DNA of 64,000 nt from Urophycis tenuis. Its lineage: Eukaryota > Chordata > Actinopteri > Gadiformes > Phycidae. Below the pieces are notes generated by a model. That model searched no databases. It was not told the origin of the DNA and worked only from the letters and a program-made list of their open reading frames with translations. The stretch lies in assembly GCA_036785325.1 (NCBI GenBank), contig JAXIVH010000039.1:2417854-2481853 (forward strand), written 5' to 3'. A program made the translations under genes and the position numbers. Positions 45,617 through 58,088 of this stretch are shown one piece after another; the stretch's first letter is position 1, and every line of letters starts with the position of its first letter.

Positions 45617-46801
45617 TCAATCTTTATCTTTACTGTCCTTGGATCCATCTACAACACTGTTCACGGGGGAGGTCGGGGGGGTAGGAGTCTTGAGTGGCAG
45701 GGCCTCGCCGGGGGCAACCAAGACCACAATGTTCTCCTTCTTGGGCAGCCAGAAGGCCGGGTACAGCGGCTCCAGGAACTCCGCCCTGTACTCGTGGATG
45801 AGGGTCATGGCGTCGGACACTCCGTAAAACGCCAGCAGCCCTTGGCTGTAGTCCAGGTAGACGCCGATGCGCGTGAACTTGTCCACGCTGAGGGGGGTCT
45901 CCACGTCGCTGTGCCAGGCGGAGAAGGTGCGGCCGTTCCACTGCAGGCACCACGAGAAGCTGTTCCCCGTGATGCAGCTGTTGCTCTCCTGGCCCTTGCG
46001 GTCGATGCTCTTGTAGGTGAGGCCCACGTGCGTGCCGTCGCCGTGCACGTCCACCTCAAAGTACTTGCGGCCCAGGTAGAAGCTGTCGGTGGCCAGCACC
46101 TGCCGCCAGTTCTCGAAGCGCTCCGGCAGGTCGGCGTACGGGTGCTGCCAGGGCGTCGTGTTGGTCACCTTGCGGTTTTCCTCGGTCAGGCGCAGGAACT
46201 TGTGGGCGGTGGCGCCGTCCAAGGTCACCTGGCTGGCGTCTGGAATGATATCAGTATAATGCATGGTCAGTAACTGGAGGATATTCTCTGAGCACTGTTA
46301 TGCTTTCCTGCTGCTACTACAAAATGATGGATTTCATTTGAACACTTACACTTTTGGAACTCGTCGCGCGTCTTTGGATGCGGGATGCTCCTGTTTTGTT
46401 TTGCTGCGATGATTTCGTGAACCGTGGTCTTTATTCCCATCTTGTCTGGGCAGGACGAAAGGGAAGGAAAGGTTATTAAAAAAAAACAAAAAGCTTGGTG
46501 ACCTTCACCTAACTTGGCAGGGAATTAGTGGGAGACACGTGACACGTGTTTTGGTGTGACACACCAACAAGGTGAGTCAGGTGTGCACAGCTGTGGGTGT
46601 CGCTGCAGTGACCACATTCAGACACAACAGAGGTGCAGAGGCCAGCCGTCACTTATGGGCTGAAATTCCTCCACTCTCCACCAGACAAGTCTGAACACAC
46701 CCAGACGCTGTTCCCGGGCACATGGAATGCTTTGTTTTCGTTGTCTCAGATTCTTATATTTTGTGTTCATTTAAAATTAAACTAATGTGTGTATATATAC
46801 A

Positions 46802-46849
<48 letters not shown>

Positions 46850-49800
46850 TACATATATATACTGTACATACACTGTATATATTTTTTTTAAACAGTACAT
46901 GTTACTGTATGGTACTTTTGGGAACATTTGACTGTTGACTAACTTGATAAAAACAAACACGCATACACACGTTATCCTGCACTGTACCTGGCTGACAGCC
47001 TTGAGTCCTATACAGCACTTTAGTCTTTTTCTGTATTTTACACCTTCTTTAACAGAGCCTTGATTTGAAGTCGCTTTGGATGAAATTGCTGAATGGATGG
47101 TAATACTAACTAACTAAAAAATAATAATAAATTCACACTCTTTTCAGTGCTGTGATTTTGGCTGCTTGTGACGTGACGCATCACGGCTTTGTAGTCTACA
47201 CATAGGATTACCTGTCAGTGGCACAGCGCAGGTTGGTAGTCTACACATAAGTCTGGTATCGTTGACAATAAAGGACTTGAATCTTGATTTGAATCTAGTG
47301 CCACATTTTGTGTGTGTTTGTAGTCATACTGCAATCCCCATTACAAGCTAGGCTAGCGCAACTCTGCAAGTCAATGGAAGCGGCTAAGGGGAAGCGAACT
47401 CTAACCCTGTGAACTCCCCTCCCGCACACAAAACAATGAATGTGGAATCAAATGACGCCCGAATCCGGGTTGAGACAGACAAACGCCAATGTACAGTTAT
47501 CACGGCGTATCCCTTTAAGACTTACCATTTTTGCACGTCTCTTTGATCTTATCCATGTACGAAGACATGAGCTTCTCGCTCATGTCTTTCGTGGAGTCCA
47601 CGATGGCGCGGCTAAATGGATGTAAGCGATCCATCAGGCCGATGTAGACCCCGGGCAGAGAAATATCAAGCGCTTCCTTCTTCCACTCAGAATACTCCTG
47701 TAGAGAAAGCAACGGTTCATAATGCATTTAGTAACAAGTCACAACACGCTTTTTTGTATAAAATTACAATTTTGTCACCAATTTGGCCTTCAAATCAGAC
47801 TTTAGAATAAAATGCTAAAGTCTGATGGCAGATGAGCTCAGACATGGGCGAACACCATTTTGTCTAATGCTGGTCAATTAAGTCCAAAAAACAGCATTAT
47901 CCAAATATCTTCAAGGTTATGTCTTAGCATAGGCATAGCACTAACAGCAGATTATCTATCCAAAGATGGATCACAAAAAGGTACCACATTACCTGTAGGA
48001 AGTCCACATCGTTTTTATTCTTAGAGATCTTCTCCACCTGGCCCTGGGTCTTCTTCAGCTCAGCACACCTCTGCTGCAGATGTGCCCGGATGCCCTCAGC
48101 CTGCTTCAGGGACTGCTTCTCCTCGTTCTCCAGGACCTCCGTCACCTCCTTCTTAGCTCGCTCCACCACTACCTGCAGCGCCGCAAACTGGCTCTCTATC
48201 ACCTCCCGCACCTCCTTCACTGAATTCTGGAGAGCAAGCAAAACACCGACACCTCAGTTCACTTTGACTCGGCGTGTGTGGTTGTGTGATTATCATCTCT
48301 CAGGTGGATGTTGCATCACAAATTTCCATTCCCTCACTTCCTATGAGCACGGCACTGCAGTCAACCACTTATGCCACTTATTTGATTTGGTTAATTTTCA
48401 CTTTTATGATGCAAAGTTGACCCGAGCTACAAGAATTTCACTGCTGGTAATGATGTTATCTAGTATGGGACAATAAATGTGAAACTTGAACCGTCACCGA
48501 GAATAGGACATGACAAGACGACAACAATGACAAGGAGAATATATATGGACTTTTTTGACAAATTATTTGACAAAGCAGAATCCGAAATAGACACCGCTGC
48601 CTCCCATGCCCCGCCCTCATAACAAGCCCCGCCCCCTCACAAGCCCCGCCCTCCTCCCTGGCCAATGACGTGTCCCGTTCCGTGGCGTTGCCTCTTGAGA
48701 AGCGAACGCTGGGAAACCAGGTGGGGATTGGCTTTGGACCAAAGTCAACCTCACAACCAGGGCAACACTTCAAAGGAAAGCCTGGCTGACTAAATGTCAC
48801 CAGTCAATGACATCATCACCCTGGGAACCAGTCAGCTAACGTGTGGTTCCAACACCTTCAGGCTTGGGGAGGTGGTAGGGTGTTAAGATTGTCGATACAT
48901 GACAGCCGGTGGATCTCGTTTGTACAAATCTGCATGTTTGTTCGCATTCCCGTGTGTACCATCACAAACAGGACACGTCGCTCCTTTCGGACAGGTGGAG
49001 CGGTGGGTGTGCTTTACCTCAATGGTGACGGTGTTGACCTGGAGCTTGTTGATGGCGTTCTCTGCTGCTGTCACGGTCTTCACCATCTCCACCTGCTTCT
49101 CCTTCAGTACACCCTGGAGAGGGAACAGGATATGTTAATGACTACAAATAAACAACTAGGTATTTTGCTGGGGGGGGGGGGGGGTTACATGTTTTGCTGT
49201 TACATTGAATTCATTTCCACTGCTACTTAACTGACCATTTGAAAGCATCTCAATGTGTTTGATAATGAGAGGCCAGGGGAGTGAAAAAAATGGAATGGAG
49301 AGGAAATTGACAGCAGGAGTTGGTTTGGGGCCGGAGGTTGGTTTGGGGCAGGAGGTTGGTTTGGGGCAGGAGGTTGGTTTGGGGCAGGAGGTTGGTTTGT
49401 GACCGGAGATTGGTTTGGGACAGGAGGTTGGTTTGGGGCAGGAGGTTGGTTTGGGACAGGAGGTTGGTTTGGGCAGGAGGTTGGTTTGGGGCAGGAGGTT
49501 GGTTTGGGACAGGAGGTTGGTTTGGGCAGGAGGTTGGTTTGGGACAGGAGGTTGGTTTGGGACAGGAGGTTGGTTTGGGGCAGGAGGTTGGTTTGGGGCA
49601 GGAGGTTGGTTTGGGACAGGAGGTTGGTTTGGGCAGGAGGTTGGTTCGGGGCAGGAGGTTGGTTTTCAGAGTCAAGTCTGAATTCCTCAGACAGGCCCAG
49701 GCGGCTCTTTAACCGCCTCTAGCTGCAGCTCAGGTAGAATTCCTTCCTGTACAATTTCCACCGCAAGGGAATTCCATTGCAGGGAACAGCATAGGATCCC

Positions 49801-52098
49801 TGATAAGCTCCAGCATTAGAAGTTCATTTTGACTGATTGTACATTTAATCACAACCTTGATCAACGGTGAATCATTCTTCACTCCCAAAGAGACCTGTTG
49901 GAGCGGAAGGCACCACTGATCCCATTTCAACAGGCTAAAGACATTTTCTCTTTTCTTCTTGTACAGACAATGCAGCTCAACCAGTTTGTGTACTTCTGCG
50001 TGCATCGGCACACAGAAGCCGATGCTTTACCAATGCTGTGTGACACGGAGACCACAGCACTATTTGGAAACCGGACCAATTGCCTTCATACATTCGTCAT
50101 GATCAGCCCGCTGGGCGTCTTTTCTGCAACAGCTTGCGTTTTGGCCTGGGACATCTGAAATGGACGTCTCTCTGCGTTTGGTGTACGTACACCTGGCTTT
50201 AATTTGCCACTGGCAAAGTAATTGTAAATAAAACGCTACATTCTGGGGGACCGTATCAACAGAGGAATCTAGATCCCAGAGCTAAACACAGCCTGTTGTG
50301 TAGCATCAAAAGGACAGGTTGCTGGTGAAGACACTGAGCTAACAGAACCTTTCCTTTGGTTACCAAATGGGTCAACACTTTTCAACGTTGGATTTAAAGA
50401 GAGCCCATTGCATGCGTGGAACTGGAGTGGACAAACCCTTCAGGGAAACTGACACCTCGACAAACATAAAAGAGGAACATGTTCTGCCGTATCTCCTCAA
50501 AACAAAACAGAACAACAGGATAGAGTGCTTGCCAACAAAGATAACATAATTTCAACCACAAACGTGACTATGATAGAAATGATTTACATGAATATTAAAA
50601 TGGAGAAGCATCTCTTTTGAGTCCAGCAGCGGCTCAGTTCACACAGCAGGTGTGTGGGCTAAAAACAAACGTCTTGTTTAATCTCACCACCGGTCAAGAA
50701 TCCTTGGACCTAGAGGTCAGTGGCTGTCAAAAAAGAAGACAGATGATGTTTTAGCTGAAGCCTGAGCTCTCCTTGTGTCAGGCAGACTAAATAGATCCCA
50801 GCATGAGTTTGCAGGACACATGACATGATGTTGTGTAGTCACTGTGCTATTTTCTGACTCACTCAAACCAAAGTCTACGTACCTATAGCAACAAGGTCTT
50901 GTGACATTGGACTTACCTCTTCTTGACGTTGAAGTGATTTGCTGTACATGGAACATGGCCTATCACGCATTAAAAACTAAACCCCTAAATCCCTGTGGGC
51001 TATTTTAGATAGAGATCAAATTAACTATCGTACTCTATTCTCCTGTAGTGATTTGCACTTAACCATCTCTTTAAGCGATCGCCTTTATAAGTTGGTTACA
51101 TCTCATAGCAGGCAATACAAAAGTTATACTTAGTTTCATGGTTGCATTGTGCGTATTCTCTGCTGTTAGTTCGTTACAGCAGTATCTTGCAACTCATTGA
51201 GAAAGACAACCTGGGAATGGTGTGGATCTCATACAGACTACCGGCAGTGCAAGTATGCGCGTCACTCCGCGCAAAAAGTATCAGCCCCGTTGTGTTCCCG
51301 AAACAGAAAAAAGTAAGTATCACACAAAATAATAGAGATAGATATAGATTGATATTAGGGGGGTCAACCTGCCTCAATTTGCCTGCGGGCCTCGGTGACG
51401 GGCACGGTTTTGTGTCCCTTGTGCTCCTCGACCACACAGTCCGTACACACGCAGCAGCTGTCGGCGAGGCAGAACAGATCCAGGGGCCACTTGTGGCCCT
51501 CGCACGTTCGCCTCTCGATGTCCCGCAGGGGGTCCACCAGACGGTGGTTCTGGAACTTCTGGTTCTCCAGGTGCGGCCTGAGGTGGGCTTCGCAGTAGGA
51601 CACCAGGCAGGTGAGACAGGACTTCGTGGCGCGTCGAGGGTTATCGATGCACGAGTCACACACCACATCATCCGGGCCCAGGGGCTCTTCTTTCGGTGGT
51701 GCTTCTTCCTCACCTCCCTGCTTCTCTTCCTCATCTTCTGCCTTAGCTTTATCGCTGGTCTGTGACCCCTCGTCTCCCTGTTCCTCGGTTTGCTTTGCGG
51801 GGTCCTCCGGTTCGATCAGGTCTTCCTGTATCTTGGTCTCCTCGAATGCCTTGGAGTTCACACTGTCCTCCTCGCTGCGCTTGATCGCCGGGGTTTCGCT
51901 CACCGTCCCGTTCTGTCGGAGTCCGACTGCTGGTTCCGTCTGCTCGGGGCACCCTTCACCTTTCTCCCCCCGGCACGCGCTGCAGACGGAGTGGGCGCCA
52001 CATTGGGGTGAGTCTGGCTTGGTGGCTCCAGCGCATATTACGCACAGTTGCGGCTGCTCCGGGTCTATCACCGCCACTTTGGGTGCAGTGTCTGCCAT
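45617..52098 (-). CDS. trim16: TRIM16-like tripartite-motif protein (six exons, 648 aa)
   Basis: Exons in coding order: 52098-51373, 49113-49018, 48226-47993, 47697-47526, 46445-46350, 46239-45617. Exons 2 and 3 have the 96- and 234-nt sizes canonical for TRIM genes. Domains: a short Cys/His cluster (residues 19-50) resembling an incomplete RING; a Glu-rich linker (75-140); B-box 1 (CDSC..CLTC..YC..H, about 147-186); B-box 2 (C..H..LD.FC..D...C..C...H..H, about 199-230); a coiled coil (about 240-400); and a C-terminal PRY/SPRY (RKVTNTTPW to LVAPGEAL). The arrangement and SPRY sequence match TRIM16, which acts in autophagy of damaged lysosomes and stress responses. The ATG is the first in frame. 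Exon 1 must end at 51373 to keep frame, which implies a GC donor. Stop TGA at 45619-45617. Confidence 0.92.
46799..46846. repeat. (AT)n microsatellite flanked by TACAGTA/TACTGTA
   Basis: Pure AT in the trim16 intron between exons 4 and 5, with palindromic flanks. Confidence 0.92.
47063..47100 (+). mobile_element. Degenerate L2/SINE 3'-tail fragment
   Basis: GAAGTCGCTTTGGATGAAAT followed by TGCTGAATGG resembles the AGTCGCTTTGGATAAAAGCG tail of fish retroposons, with substitutions. No head is visible. Confidence 0.5.
49318..49668. repeat. 18-20 bp minisatellite (GGAGGTTGGTTTGGGGCA-type), trim16 intron 1
   Basis: About 18 copies with one- or two-base variants (GGGGCA, GGGACA, GGGCA). G-rich on the plus strand, with regular GG/GGGG runs that could form quadruplexes. 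Confidence 0.94.
49669..51368. other. Remainder of trim16 intron 1
   Basis: No exon, RNA gene or mobile element was recognised. Short ORFs here have no supporting homology. Confidence 0.4.
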
Positions 52099-52099
52099 A

Positions 52100-52971
52100 A
52101 CTTGTGTTTTCTTTGTTTTCTTTTCTCTCTCCACCTCCCTCTCTCTCCTCTCCTGACACTGAAACTAACTGGCCCAGCCACTTTCAGCAGCTGATATAGG
52201 TCTTGCCCACCTCCCAGTTCCTGGATCACAATGAAAAGATGACTCAAAACAAGCCACACCTCAACTATGTAAACGTCAGACCTGGTAACAGAACCGGGCA
52301 GAAACTGAGAGAACACGGGACTGCATAACGGTGGATACACATCACAGCCCTCACGCATATGTCCTGCTTCCGTGTTAGATGAGACAACAAGTTAGGGGAT
52401 TATTGTTTCTACTTCCCTGCCCACCAAAGAGCACTCTTGCGCTATTAGTTCTCTTGTCGGGATTCTCGGCAAGATTTTAAGAAACCCGAGAACATTCACC
52501 AATAGTTTATCTTTCGTTTTTGATTGCGTCTTGGGAGAATTCCACAGGCTACGTCAGTATCCAGAGGAGTTGATTATGTTGCGAGTAGGCCTATTATCTG
52601 TCAGCTGACAGATAAACGCGTCCTATGATTAAGACCGAGCGAAACAAAGAGCGAAACTATAATTGTTATTCATCTCAACTACTATAAAGCGAAACGCAAA
52701 CAACGCACTGACAAGAGACAGCAAACTTCTATCGCCCCTCAATACAACGCCGCCACCTAGTGGCCGTGACGCGGCGAAGCAGCATATAACTTTTAACAAC
52801 TGGAAAACTGTGTGCATATTTAACACAATCGCAATCAGCGTCGTCACACGCACTGAAACATCCATCTTAAAAAGGCACAATATAATAGAACAGGGTATAG
52901 AATATTTGCGTCAACATATGAAAATAATATGTTTCAACCTACGCATTGCCACTACGTTGTGCAATATATTT

Positions 52972-53017
<46 letters not shown>

Positions 53018-53750
53018 GCACTGTTAAACGCTATTCATATTGGCAATTGAGTGAGTCTTGTGCAATATTTAACCTCTTCTGTTAAGGTCCCTTTAAGATC
53101 CTTCTTTGTACTGCTTCAGCCAATCATTTTCAATAGGGTTTACACAGTGGCCTTATCGCAGCTGTACCAACACAGTCGATACAGATGAGGTAAAAAAAAA
53201 AATATGAAAAGGAAAATAACAGTCAAGAGTTCAAAAAAGATACATTTGGCTTTTACAAAACATGTGCTTGAGGAAAACACCATTTATTCGTCACTCTCTA
53301 AATTAAGTGTTGTTGTGAATCCTGATTTCAACAAACGCTGTTACAACAAACGTCGTGATGGAAATAAAAGTCCATTCAAGACTTTTGAACCCCCTCGCAA
53401 TGCAATTCCCAGTCCTTCACAAAACCCACTGAAGCCATCATCAACCTTAAGATGTGGGGTAAATGATCAGTCGATATGGCTGCGTAACGTTTAGTCAAGC
53501 TCCGTCGCTGACGGTTGTTAATGTGTCACATTACACTGAAGCATTTAAAGTAAATATTACTACTTTATATATGGAACTAAACTATGTTTCAGGTAGGATT
53601 ATTGTTATCAATATTTAATTGATTACATCTTAAGGCGATATTTAGACACAGTGTATAGATATTTACTGTGCTTCAGATATCATTTGTGCATTGTGTTGCA
53701 TCACTAAAAGCAGTGCTTGTCCGGTTCAGCAGCAGAAGTCTTCAGAGGTG
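52100..53750. other. Intergenic region upstream of trim16, up to the gap
   Basis: Holds the trim16 promoter side (52100-52400) and a (CT)n tract (about 52975-53013). No fads6 exon (third histidine-box region) was found on the minus strand here. Confidence 0.4.
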
Positions 53751-53800
53751 AAGCAGGGAGGGAGGGAGGGAGGGAGGGAGGGAGGGAGGGGAGGGAGGGA
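53751..53800. repeat. (GGGA)n running into the gap
   Basis: Tetranucleotide repeat that ends at the N run. A plausible cause of the assembly break. Confidence 0.95.
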
Positions 53801-54000
53801 NNNNNNNNNNNNNNNNNNNNNNNNNNNNNNNNNNNNNNNNNNNNNNNNNNNNNNNNNNNNNNNNNNNNNNNNNNNNNNNNNNNNNNNNNNNNNNNNNNNN
53901 NNNNNNNNNNNNNNNNNNNNNNNNNNNNNNNNNNNNNNNNNNNNNNNNNNNNNNNNNNNNNNNNNNNNNNNNNNNNNNNNNNNNNNNNNNNNNNNNNNNN
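53801..54000. other. Assembly gap (200 N)
   Basis: Placeholder of exactly 200 N. The missing last exon(s) of fads6, with the third histidine box, may lie here. Confidence 0.98.
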
Positions 54001-54422
54001 GAGCTCGCAAAGAGAGAGAGAGAGTCCGATTCTGGGAAGGTTTCTCAGTGAAAACCAAGCACAAATTGTTATTTTCTTTGGAGCTCTTAAAGGCCCGAGA
54101 ACAAAAACGCCTCTTCGGATGACCCCTGGGTGACCCCCGGGCGACCTTTGAGGACACAGAGCTGCTTTGAACACCCATTTCTCTTCCCGAGTTCACGGGA
54201 GGCAGCCTCAGAATTTGCTGCGCATATTTCTCCCTGCCTTCGCTGACCCGGGGGAAGGCTACACCGTGTAATCCAGCAGAGAGCAGTCACATGGGCTGGA
54301 GCTCTGGCTTAGGAAATATGAACTAAACCCTGCCGCACCAAACCCTCTAAAGCGTCTTTCCTGGGCATCTTTGCACGGCTAAACAGGTGCCTGTTCCACA
54401 TCCTTGAGCGGTGCCACAACAT

Positions 54423-54597
54423 TGAGGGCATTCAGCAGACGCGTTTGCCCAAAGCGACTTCCAATCGGTACAATCAGTGCATACATGTGTGGGGTTCGAC
54501 ATGCGGACAGTTTGGAGGTGCGGGGATCGAACCGCCGACCCTCCGGTTAGCGAACGACCGGCTCCGCCCACCGAGCCGTGCCCCCCCCCCGACTTGT
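54423..54597 (-). mobile_element. tRNA-derived SINE with L2-like tail
   Basis: On the minus strand the head shows an A-box-like GGCTCGGTGGGCGGAGC and a B box GGTTCGATCCC. The tail near 54423-54465 reads AAGTCGCTTTGGGCAAACGC then TGCTGAATGCCC, the conserved fish SINE tail. It lies just downstream of the last visible fads6 exon. Confidence 0.8.
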
Positions 54598-54631
54598 GTT
54601 GCGTTCCTGTGTGTGTGGGCTCAGGGCAAAC

Positions 54632-57600
54632 CTGGAAGACGTTGACGTGGATGTAGGGCATGGAGAACATGGCCCTGCACACCAGCATGCACAGCAGGGC
54701 GCTGCGGGCGGAGTGGAAGCCGGAGAGGTGGAGCAGCAGCCAGTACTGGGAGTAGAAGCCCAGCGACACCGTCAGCACCGTGCGGAGGGCGTATAGAGCA
54801 CGCTGTGGCTCCTCAGCTCACCTGCAGGGCAAAGGTCAAAGGTGAAAACAGAAAGGTGAGGTCCAGTTAAAAGGTATGGTTGCAGTGAGGTATGGTTTAG
54901 AGGTAAGTGTAAGGGAGGGTGAGATAAGGGGATGTGGGTTATGGTGAGGGTAAAGGGGTGGGCAATGTGGTAGATCAAAGTGAGGTCATGTGAGGAATGC
55001 TGGGGTGAGATCAGGGTGAACACTAAGATGAAGTACATTATAGATTAAAAGGAACAGTAACAAGTAACATTTAGAAATGGAGGTGAGTTAACAAGTATTG
55101 AGCAACACACCCAAAATGCACTTCTAGGAATTGGTTTAATCACCTGCCAGAGTGAAAATATTTACAGGCCAAACACTTCATATGTAACCCTGAATACTTG
55201 GTGCCTTCCAAAGGGCAGAACAACTGATCAGCCGTTGGCTGGTGTGCTCATATGAGACCCTGCTCAATATAACAACCTAAATCAAAAACAGCGTGAGCGA
55301 TCAGAGCCGGAGGCTGCAGCTGAAGGCCCGTGCTCTGGTGGGGGGTCGTGCAGCGGAGGGTCCTCTCACCCAGCGCCACCAGAGGGGTGATGATAGGCAT
55401 CCCCAGGGGGGCCACGAACAGGTAGACGCTGCGCGGCAGGAAGGGGACCTTCCAGGTGCTGGAGTCCCCCAGGCCGATGATGTTGGTGTGGGCGTGATGC
55501 AGCTTGATGTGGCCCTGGACCCCGGACCGCGCTGGGAAGGAGCCACACACCTGGAGGGGGAGACGGGCAGACAGACAGACAGGCAGGCAGACAGACAGAC
55601 AGACAGACAGACAGACAGGCACAGGTGAATACCATGTATCAGGGTTTCTTGATAGTGATACATGAACCCTTAGGGCAGTGGTTCTCAAACTTTTTTCGTC
55701 ATTCCCCACTTTGAACAAGTGGGGATTTTCAAGCCCCACTTGCCCCCGTCGCCCCAACAAAAATCTTGACGAATTACTTCAAATTATTTTAAATGTATTG
55801 AAATTACTAGCACCAAGTATATCAGTCATATTTGATACTGAATCAAAATCAAAAACAACAAATAACACAAAGTTCAAAAAGAGAAAATAAAAGTGCAGTT
55901 GTGCCATCATAACTTAATTTGTGTGTGTGTGTGCGTGTGTGTGTGTGTTTTGTTTAGAGTGAATTATCTTGATTGTCAATAGCATTTATAGTAAGATAGG
56001 CATGAAATTGAAAATTCCCTCCCGTTTGTCGCGCCCCACCTGTCATGTCTCCGTTCCCCACCAGTGGGGCACGCCCCACACTTTGAGAAGGCCTGCCTTA
56101 GGGGCAGGTTGGAGGAGTGCAGTGGGTACGAGGAACATTTAAAAAAATACAGACATTTTTTGTTATTTCAATATTGAACAATTGTAAAATAATTCCCCAT
56201 TAATAAAATTGATCAGAATCATTATACCCCTTGAATAAAATTAAGTAATTGTGAATAATAACACGTTTGGTAAACATTTCCAATAAGAGCCTAGCACTTT
56301 AAAAGAAAACAACTTAAAATATCTTGGGTACATTAGTGAAATAAATAAAGAGAAGTACAATCAATCACCAGACAACACGGAGGAAGGAAATCAATAGACA
56401 TATTGATTTCCGAGGCAAAGCAAACAATACAAACCAAACTCACCCAGGTGAATGATTAGTTTAAACAAGAAACAACATTGTTCCTCAACCCAAAAGAGAA
56501 CATTTGTTATCATAGGCCTTCACCAGAGAGGATGTTGTAACCATAGCAGGAAACTAAGGCCATTCAGTAATTGGTAATAATAATGAATGCTGTAACAAGA
56601 GGCCTGTACGCTACTTAACAGTCCAGCAGAAGAGAAAACACAACTATATTGTATGAATATACAACATTAAGCCGACTTAGCAGACACGTCTATCCGAACC
56701 AACACAGAGCCGCTAGCGACAGACACACTGCTTCCAGTGACCGTCAGCGAGGTCTGTCTTCTGGACATCTCCCACCTCACCTCGATGAAGAAGACGGCCC
56801 AGAAGTCTGCCCAGGCCTGGGACTGGCTCAGGGACCCGTGGCTGGCCAGGTGGGTGCCCTTGATGCTGATGACTCCGTGGGCCACGCCCATCAGCAGCAC
56901 CCCCGCCGTGAAGCTCAGAGGATGGCTGGAGCCCAGCAAGAGGAAAGCTGCAAGGCAACGGGCCACGCATTAGCTGCCCTCCAATGGGCTGACTCGTTCC
57001 CTTGTTCTCCATGTGGTGAACACTACACAGCACACTGGTTAGGGGTTAAGTGTGTGGGGGGACAAACGAACCGTGATGTTAGATGTTAGACAACCCACAC
57101 AAGCCGCACCATCTCTGCTGGATGAAACCCGTGAACCACGACACCCAAGGGGAACCGTGATGCATCATGGGATATATTGCTGAAATGAGTGTGCCTCAGA
57201 TGTACACTTCTTTTTTACAGTGCATTATGGGTATTATGTTGGGAACCAGACCAACACTATCAAATGTTGACAGGGGCACCAGTGGACCGATTCAAACAGA
57301 GCCACAGTGAGATGATGACGATGGTGATGGTGGTGATGATGAGGGAGATGACGACAACAATGAGGGTCAAGTGTCTGGGTGGAGGCCCCCCCACTCCTGT
57401 GCAAACGGCCAAAAGCGCCCCGTGTTGGTCCTTTGACCGTGACAAAGACACACACGCGGGTGTTCAGAGTGCGGCTTCTCGTGTGCGTTGCTGCGGAGCG
57501 GCGGCTGTTGCCCGCGGTAACCGTTCTACCAGTGTTCCTCCTGGTCCTGCAGCGCGGAACACAATGGAACATTCCCCCTTCTTCTTGGTGCATTCTTGCC

Positions 57601-57688
57601 TATTAATAGTCTTCTATCCCTTTGAATGTTATTATCTTTGTGTGATCTAAAGTCTTTGCCTGCGTGTGCATGTGTGTGTGTGTGTGTA

Positions 57689-57765
<77 letters not shown>

Positions 57766-57988
57766 TCTGTCAGAGAGAGTGGGAGAATCAACAAATGATA
57801 AAGGGAGTGTGCGACAATGTGAGAGGGAGAGTGCAGTGTTAGTGTATGTTTATGGCAGGGCATTGCTTGTTTACTGACCTTTGTGACCTTGTTAGAGATC
57901 TATGAACTATAGACCCATCATATCCTGTCTTATGTCACACACACACACTCACTCTCTCTCACACACACAAGCACTCTCTCTCTCTCTT

Positions 57989-58033
<45 letters not shown>

Positions 58034-58049
58034 CTCTCTCTCTCTCCGT

Positions 58050-58088
<39 letters not shown>

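Noticed and set aside
45794..46273. 159-codon plus-strand ORF opposite the trim16 SPRY exon
   Set aside because: Shadow of the SPRY-coding exon, no homology of its own.
50717..50956. Small ORFs in trim16 intron 1
   Set aside because: No homology, no consistent splice sites, both strands open by chance.
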